Below are positions 4,469 through 6,617 of a stretch of 6,617 bases of DNA, in pieces. Origin of the DNA: B21-G16 sp003644825 [NCBI: Candidatus Zhuqueibacterota bacterium]. Lineage in GTDB: Bacteria; SM23-31; B21-G16. Made by a program: the position numbers and the translations under genes. Within the stretch, counting starts at the first letter, position 1. Each line of letters begins with the position of its first letter. The notes under the pieces were generated by a model. That model saw only the letters and a program-made list of their open reading frames with translations, ran no database searches and was not told where the DNA came from. The stretch covers positions 1 to 6,617 of the forward strand of contig QNDJ01000095.1 of assembly GCA_003644825.1 (NCBI GenBank), read 5' to 3'.

Positions 4469-6139
4469 ATGATGAAATTGTATACTGGAATTATTTTTGT
4501 TTTTTTATTTTTTTCCTGTGCTGTTCAGGCTCCCCCTTCAGGTGGACCCGTTGATAAAACACCACCTGCTATTATTTCTTTTTTTCCTCCTCCGGATACA
4601 ATAAATGTAGATGTTAATACAGATATATTTATTGAATTCTCGGAACAAATAGACAAAAGTTCACTGGAAAATTCTCTTTTTGTTTCACCCGTTTTTGGAG
4701 AAAAATTCAAAATAAAATGGAGAAAAAGAAAAGCATTCCTGATTCCGCCGGAAAAACTTAAAAAAGATGTTACTTACGTTTTTAATATCGGTACAGATGT
4801 AAAGGATTTGAGAAACAATCACCTTAAAAATTCTTTATCCTGGGCTTTTTCAACAGGGAATAAAATTAATAAAGGAAAAATCTCAGGGTCAATAATTGGT
4901 GATAGAAAATTATCCGGTTGTTTTATCTGGTGCTTTAAAAAAGAGAAAAATAAAAATCTAAACCCCGCTTTGTCTTTTCCAGATTATATTACTCAAACAG
5001 GTGATGATGGAAAATTCAGCCTTAACTGTATTGCAAAAGGAACTTACAGGGTCTTTGCTTTCAGAGATGTCAATGATGATAAAAAATTCACGCCAGAAAC
5101 TGACCCCATTGGTATTCCTCCAGAAGATATTTACATTAATGATTCGGAGTTTCAAAATCTTAATTTGTGGATTGCAAAAGTGGATACAATACCACCCGAT
5201 GTAGAATACATTTCTGTTCTGGATAGAAATAAAATTGAAATCTCTTTTTCTGAAGCTATTGAAATTATGGCAGATTCAATATTTAAAATTTTTACAGAGA
5301 ACAATAGAGAGTTAAAAATATCTAATTTTTACTCAGGGAAAAACAAAAATTCGATCGTTTTAGAAACTGATATACAAAAAGAAAACGAGATTTATCACTT
5401 AAAAATAAGTGGACTTTCTGATTTACGGGGAAATTTTCTTTTTGATCCGGGTGATTCACTGACATTCCTTGGTACGGCTACTCCTGATACTGTGAGCCCA
5501 GAAATTTTATCCTTTTCACCGCAAGATTCTTCAAGTGATATTTCCTGTAATACACCAATAAGTATAGTGTTTTCTGAACCAGTAGATACTACGGATATTA
5601 ATAATAAAATATCTTTATACAGTTTATCAGATTCAGTAAATGTAGATGGAAAATTGATCTGGTTATCTCCTGTGGAAATGAATTTTGTCCCTTCAGGTGA
5701 TTTGAAAAGCCAGAAAGAATATATATTTTCAGTTGAACTTGAGAATATAACAGATAAACATTCCAATAAGTTTCAGGACTCCCTGTTTCAAGTGTATTTT
5801 ATAACTGAAAACAGAGATTTAAAAGGAAGCATAATTGGAACAATTGTTGATTCAAATAGATTTAATAATTTTAGCTATCATTTAATAATAACAAATTCTA
5901 CCGGTGGAAAGGTTTTTTCCGAGTTAAAGATAAATAAACCAGGGAAGTTTAATATACCTTATTTCAATACAGGTCAGTATAAAATTCTTGTATACAAAGA
6001 CCTGGATAATAATGGTCGTTATAGTTTTGGAAAGTTATCTCCTTTTACCTATTCCGAGCCATTCATTAAAATAGACCAACCTGTAGAAATTCGAGCTGGA
6101 TGGGATACAGAAATAGGTGAATTAATTTTCAAATATTGA
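4469..6139 (+). CDS. Predicted multi-domain Ig-like lipoprotein
   Basis: The 556-residue product starts with a short hydrophobic signal and a relaxed lipobox, FLFFSC, with Cys17 as the likely lipidated residue. Mature residues AVQAPPSGGP and then DKTPP follow, a style typical of Bacteroidota-like Ig lipoproteins. Modules in order are Ig-like (Big_5 type) at about 31-130, with TPPAI, IEFSEQID and WAFSTG; a CnaB/SdrD-like beta-sandwich at about 137-236, with DDGKFSL, GTYRVFAFRD and VNDDKKFTPE; Ig-like at 239-335; Ig-like at 340-447, with VSPEILSFSP and IVFSEPVD; and a second CnaB-like module at 451-556, with GQYKILVYKDLDNNGRYSFG. The acidic DxNxD-type loops could bind calcium. Residue +2 is Ala, not Asp, so an outer membrane location is likely. 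I prefer ATG 4469 (or 4472) over the in-frame TTG at 4379, which would bury the signal peptide. No catalytic domain is seen; role unknown, probably structural or adhesive. Confidence 0.82.
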   Translation: MMKLYTGIIFVFLFFSCAVQAPPSGGPVDKTPPAIISFFPPPDTINVDVNTDIFIEFSEQIDKSSLENSLFVSPVFGEKFKIKWRKRKAFLIPPEKLKKDVTYVFNIGTDVKDLRNNHLKNSLSWAFSTGNKINKGKISGSIIGDRKLSGCFIWCFKKEKNKNLNPALSFPDYITQTGDDGKFSLNCIAKGTYRVFAFRDVNDDKKFTPETDPIGIPPEDIYINDSEFQNLNLWIAKVDTIPPDVEYISVLDRNKIEISFSEAIEIMADSIFKIFTENNRELKISNFYSGKNKNSIVLETDIQKENEIYHLKISGLSDLRGNFLFDPGDSLTFLGTATPDTVSPEILSFSPQDSSSDISCNTPISIVFSEPVDTTDINNKISLYSLSDSVNVDGKLIWLSPVEMNFVPSGDLKSQKEYIFSVELENITDKHSNKFQDSLFQVYFITENRDLKGSIIGTIVDSNRFNNFSYHLIITNSTGGKVFSELKINKPGKFNIPYFNTGQYKILVYKDLDNNGRYSFGKLSPFTYSEPFIKIDQPVEIRAGWDTEIGELIFKY

Positions 6140-6154
6140 ACCGTTATCAAAAAT

Positions 6155-6159
6155 AAGGA
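6155..6159 (+). promoter_or_regulatory. Ribosome binding site of dapF
   Basis: AAGGA ends eight bases before the ATG at 6168 and lies within the 28-bp gap after the lipoprotein stop codon. It supports this start and suggests dapF is translated from the same transcript as the upstream gene. Confidence 0.55.
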
Positions 6160-6167
6160 TTTTTAAA

Positions 6168-6617
6168 ATGAAAAGGAGAAAAATAAATTTTACTAAAATT
6201 TCCGCTAACGGAAACGATTTTATTGTATTTGATAATAGAAAAAATATTTTGGACCTCAATGAAAGAGAATTTTTCAGAGATATTTGTAGAAGAAGATTCT
6301 CTATAGGTGCGGATGGTGTTATTCTTATTGAAGAAAAAAATCACAGGATTTATGTTAAATTTATAAATTCTGACGGCGGCGTAGCAGGTATGTGCGGGAA
6401 CGGAGGACGCGCTGCTGCCTACTATATAGCAAAGATGGGAATAATAAAAGAAAATACATTTGAAATACTTGCTGATGATGGTATTCACAGGGTTTATATT
6501 TATGATGATACTGTTAAATTCCAGATAAATCAAACTTCAGGGGAAATAAAAAAGGTTAAAATTAGTCTAAAGAATGAAGATTTTACAGGTTTTTTAATAA
6601 ATACCGGTGTTTTTCAT
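6168..6617 (+). CDS. dapF: Diaminopimelate epimerase, 5' part (runs off window)
   Basis: The first 150 residues are present without a stop; the family is usually about 270-280 residues, so roughly half is missing to the right. DapF interconverts LL- and meso-diaminopimelate in the cytoplasm without a cofactor, supplying lysine and peptidoglycan synthesis. Diagnostic blocks are NGNDFIVFDN (14-23), CRRRFSIGADGVIL (40-53), FINSDGGVAGMCGNGGR (65-81) and NTGVFH at the very end. Cys76 in MCGNG is the expected first catalytic cysteine; the second lies outside the window. The usual NxDGS of the active-site signature is NSDGG, and the segment after CGNG is GRAAAYY instead of the common IRCVARY-like form. 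These are modest changes, and function is likely retained. It lies 28 bp after the lipoprotein gene, so the two are probably co-transcribed. Confidence 0.93.
   Translation, partial: MKRRKINFTKISANGNDFIVFDNRKNILDLNEREFFRDICRRRFSIGADGVILIEEKNHRIYVKFINSDGGVAGMCGNGGRAAAYYIAKMGIIKENTFEILADDGIHRVYIYDDTVKFQINQTSGEIKKVKISLKNEDFTGFLINTGVFH

Noticed and set aside
5395-5766. 123-codon ORF on the minus strand
   Set aside because: It is antisense to the Ig-like lipoprotein gene and shows no domain of its own.
6147-6533. 128-codon ORF on the minus strand
   Set aside because: It is antisense to dapF, whose + strand reading frame carries clear family motifs, including MCGNG.

Overview
The window is AT-rich bacterial chromosomal DNA. 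All five genes lie on the + strand, and a repeat-rich stretch of about 1.35 kb at the left end has no convincing gene. The host cannot be named from this sequence. The fourth gene encodes a lipoprotein whose mature N-terminus (CAVQAPPSGGPVDKTPP) matches a style of Ig-like lipoprotein common in Bacteroidota and related Gram-negative lineages of the FCB superphylum and neighbouring uncultivated phyla. A diaminopimelate epimerase gene implies a peptidoglycan- and/or lysine-making bacterium, and low GC with several dispersed palindromic repeat families would suit an uncultivated lineage. This taxonomic reading is inference.

Layout. Positions 1-1349 carry remnants of several dispersed repeat types: a CTTTGCG array at the left edge, two related hairpins with CCAGAAT-type arms, two diverged copies of a roughly 83-bp palindromic element (ATTGC...GCAAT core), an AGGTCAGG/CCTGACCT inverted repeat, and two copies of an ACGAATTACAT repeat. 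Positions 1350-2378 encode a DUF2961/GH172-type carbohydrate-active protein with a strong ribosome binding site and a plausible promoter. Next come a TrmO-type tRNA m6t6A37 methyltransferase (2469-2879), a GT-B retaining glycosyltransferase with an EX7E motif (2932-4359), a predicted lipoprotein with three Ig-like and two CnaB/SdrD-like modules (4469-6139), and the 5' part of dapF (6168 to the window end).

How the genes relate. The last four genes are co-oriented with gaps of about 52, 109 and 28 bp and no convincing intrinsic terminator between them, so read-through is likely. Their roles are mixed: tRNA modification, glycan synthesis, an envelope lipoprotein, and lysine/peptidoglycan precursor synthesis. 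A cell-envelope theme links the last three, but no dedicated pathway can be shown. The GH172-type gene is 90 bp upstream and may be a separate unit.

I see no CRISPR array, tRNA, rRNA, transposase, phage gene or recognisable defence system, and no clear new multi-gene system. The most unusual material is the left repeat region and a possible leaderless start for the lipoprotein gene.
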